Shown here: positions 63,146-64,000 of the stretch, piece by piece
Numbering within the stretch: position 1 is the stretch's first letter
Layout of the letters: every line of letters starts with the position of its first letter
Source of the DNA: Ensifer adhaerens
Lineage (GTDB): Bacteria; Pseudomonadota; Alphaproteobacteria; Rhizobiales; Rhizobiaceae
Reading direction: 5' to 3'
Length of the DNA: 64,000 nucleotides
NCBI RefSeq assembly: GCF_001270265.1
Contig: NZ_LGAP01000017.1
Span: 1 to 64,000, forward strand
The notes under the pieces: model-generated
What the model was told of the DNA's origin: nothing
Seen by the model: only the letters and a program-made list of their open reading frames with translations
Databases searched by the model: none
Program-made: the position numbers and the translations under genes

Positions 63146-64000
63146 ATGACCAAAGGCATCATTCTTCTTGCCGCCGGGGGCACCGGCGGCCATCTGTTTC
63201 CAGCCGAGGCGCTCGCCCATGAGCTGAAGGCCAGCGGCTATTCGGTGCATCTGGTGACCGACAGCCGCGCCGAGCGTTTCGCCGGCAAGTTCCCGGCCGA
63301 CGAGGTGCATGTGGTGCCGTCGGCGACGATCGGCTCGAAGAACCCCATCCATGTCGTACGCTCGCTGTGGACGCTCTGGACCGGCATGCGCGCGGCGCGC
63401 CGGCTGATCGCCCGGCTGCGGCCGAAGGCCGTCGTCGGCCTCGGCGGATTCCCCACCGCCCCCCCCCCTCTTGCGGCCACGGGCACGGGCGTGCCGTCGC
63501 TGATCCCTGGGCAGAACGCGGTGGAGGGCCGTGCCCACAAGGCGCCCGCCGCCCGCGTCAAGGCGATTGCCGGCGGCTTCCCGCCCGAGGGTACCGGCAC
63601 CTTTGCCGCCAAGACGGTGACGACAGGCAACCCGGTACGTCCCGCCGTGCTCGAGGCTGCCAAGGTCTCCTATGACGCAGCCTCCGGTGACGTCCCGTTC
63701 CATCTCGTCGTCTTTGGCGGCAGCCAGGGCGCACAATATTTTTCGAAAGCGGTCCCGCAGGCCATCTGCCGTCTCGACGACGCGCTTCGTCAGCGGCTGA
63801 AGGTGACGCAGCAGGCGCGCCCGGAAGATCGCGACGGCGTCATTGCCACCTATGAGAAGCTCGGCGTTCCCGCCGACGTCTCGCCGTTCTTCACCGACAT
63901 GGCCGAGCGCATCGCTAGCGCCCAGCTGGTCATCTGCCGCTCGGGCGCCTCGACGGTTTCCGAGCTTGCCGTCATCGGCCGCCCGGCGATCCTCGTTCCC
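63146..64000 (+). CDS. murG: MurG (lipid II synthase), 5' part, window-truncated
   Basis: The frame starts ATG at 63146 and runs open to the window end, 285 codons. [17 protein letters not shown] near 11-27 is the lipid-binding loop, and [18 protein letters not shown] near 191-208 and [17 protein letters not shown] near 265-281 are nucleotide-sugar motifs. MurG adds GlcNAc to lipid I at the membrane. The normally conserved HEQN motif reads PGQN (about residue 123), and several nearby residues differ toward Pro and Gly. That section (about 63455-63595) may contain base errors. Confidence 0.93.
   Translation, partial: MTKGIILLAAGGTGGHLFPAEALAHELKASGYSVHLVTDSRAERFAGKFPADEVHVVPSATIGSKNPIHVVRSLWTLWTGMRAARRLIARLRPKAVVGLGGFPTAPPPLAATGTGVPSLIPGQNAVEGRAHKAPAARVKAIAGGFPPEGTGTFAAKTVTTGNPVRPAVLEAAKVSYDAASGDVPFHLVVFGGSQGAQYFSKAVPQAICRLDDALRQRLKVTQQARPEDRDGVIATYEKLGVPADVSPFFTDMAERIASAQLVICRSGASTVSELAVIGRPAILVP

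Overview
The window looks like chromosomal DNA of a rhizobial alphaproteobacterium, most likely Sinorhizobium/Ensifer or a close relative in the Rhizobiaceae. The evidence is high-GC coding sequence, an FMN-riboswitch-controlled ribH2, a btaAB betaine-lipid pair, the division and cell wall (dcw) gene order, and two families of roughly 100-bp palindromic intergenic repeats typical of rhizobia (one matches RIME1). I infer the genus from this content; it was not tested by any search.

Layout. 1-1000: ribH2 with its riboswitch, minus strand. 1-6.2 kb: a PotABCD-type ABC importer (ATPase, two permeases, binding protein) and an RpiR-family regulator, all minus strand. 6.3-12.9 kb: a plus-strand operon of N-formylglutamate amidohydrolase-like protein, amino acid permease, glutamine-synthetase-like ligase, aldehyde dehydrogenase and iron-containing alcohol dehydrogenase, which I read as a gamma-glutamyl amine or amino-alcohol catabolic route. 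A DadA/PuuB-like oxidase at 16.7-18.0 kb may belong to the same metabolism. 13.1-15.7 kb: a ParA-like ATPase and a soluble globin-coupled chemoreceptor. 15.7-16.9 kb: a 398-bp tandem array that has copied the 3' end of the oxidase gene. 18-22 kb: repeats, an L,D-transpeptidase with a single-base frameshift, and small enzymes.

22.3-25.9 kb: an isolated UPF1-like SF1 helicase gene, frameshifted and compositionally unlike its neighbours, the best candidate for an accessory (possibly defence) element. 26-29.6 kb: a minus-strand trio of ThDP enzyme, EamA exporter and alpha/beta hydrolase. 29.8-35 kb: a T2-like RNase with altered active site, ettA, and an ArsR-methyltransferase/metF operon behind a palindrome. 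35.1 kb: a 25-residue membrane peptide gene. 35.4-50 kb: peptidoglycan enzymes (MltB, GH25, two SLT proteins, AmpD-like), btaAB, a GGDEF protein with degenerate EAL, PPi-phosphofructokinase, a LysE exporter behind a strongly structured leader, and a TerB-J-domain protein.

50-64 kb: a DadA-like oxidase, rnpB, four MraZ boxes, and the dcw cluster mraZ-rsmH-ftsL-ftsI-murE-murF-mraY-murD-ftsW-murG, the last gene cut by the window end. A RIME element interrupts murF-mraY. These genes make and use UDP-MurNAc-pentapeptide and lipid II and build the septal synthase.

Sequence quality caution: two genes carry single-base frameshifts and a conserved part of murG reads abnormally, so some defects may be assembly or sequencing errors.
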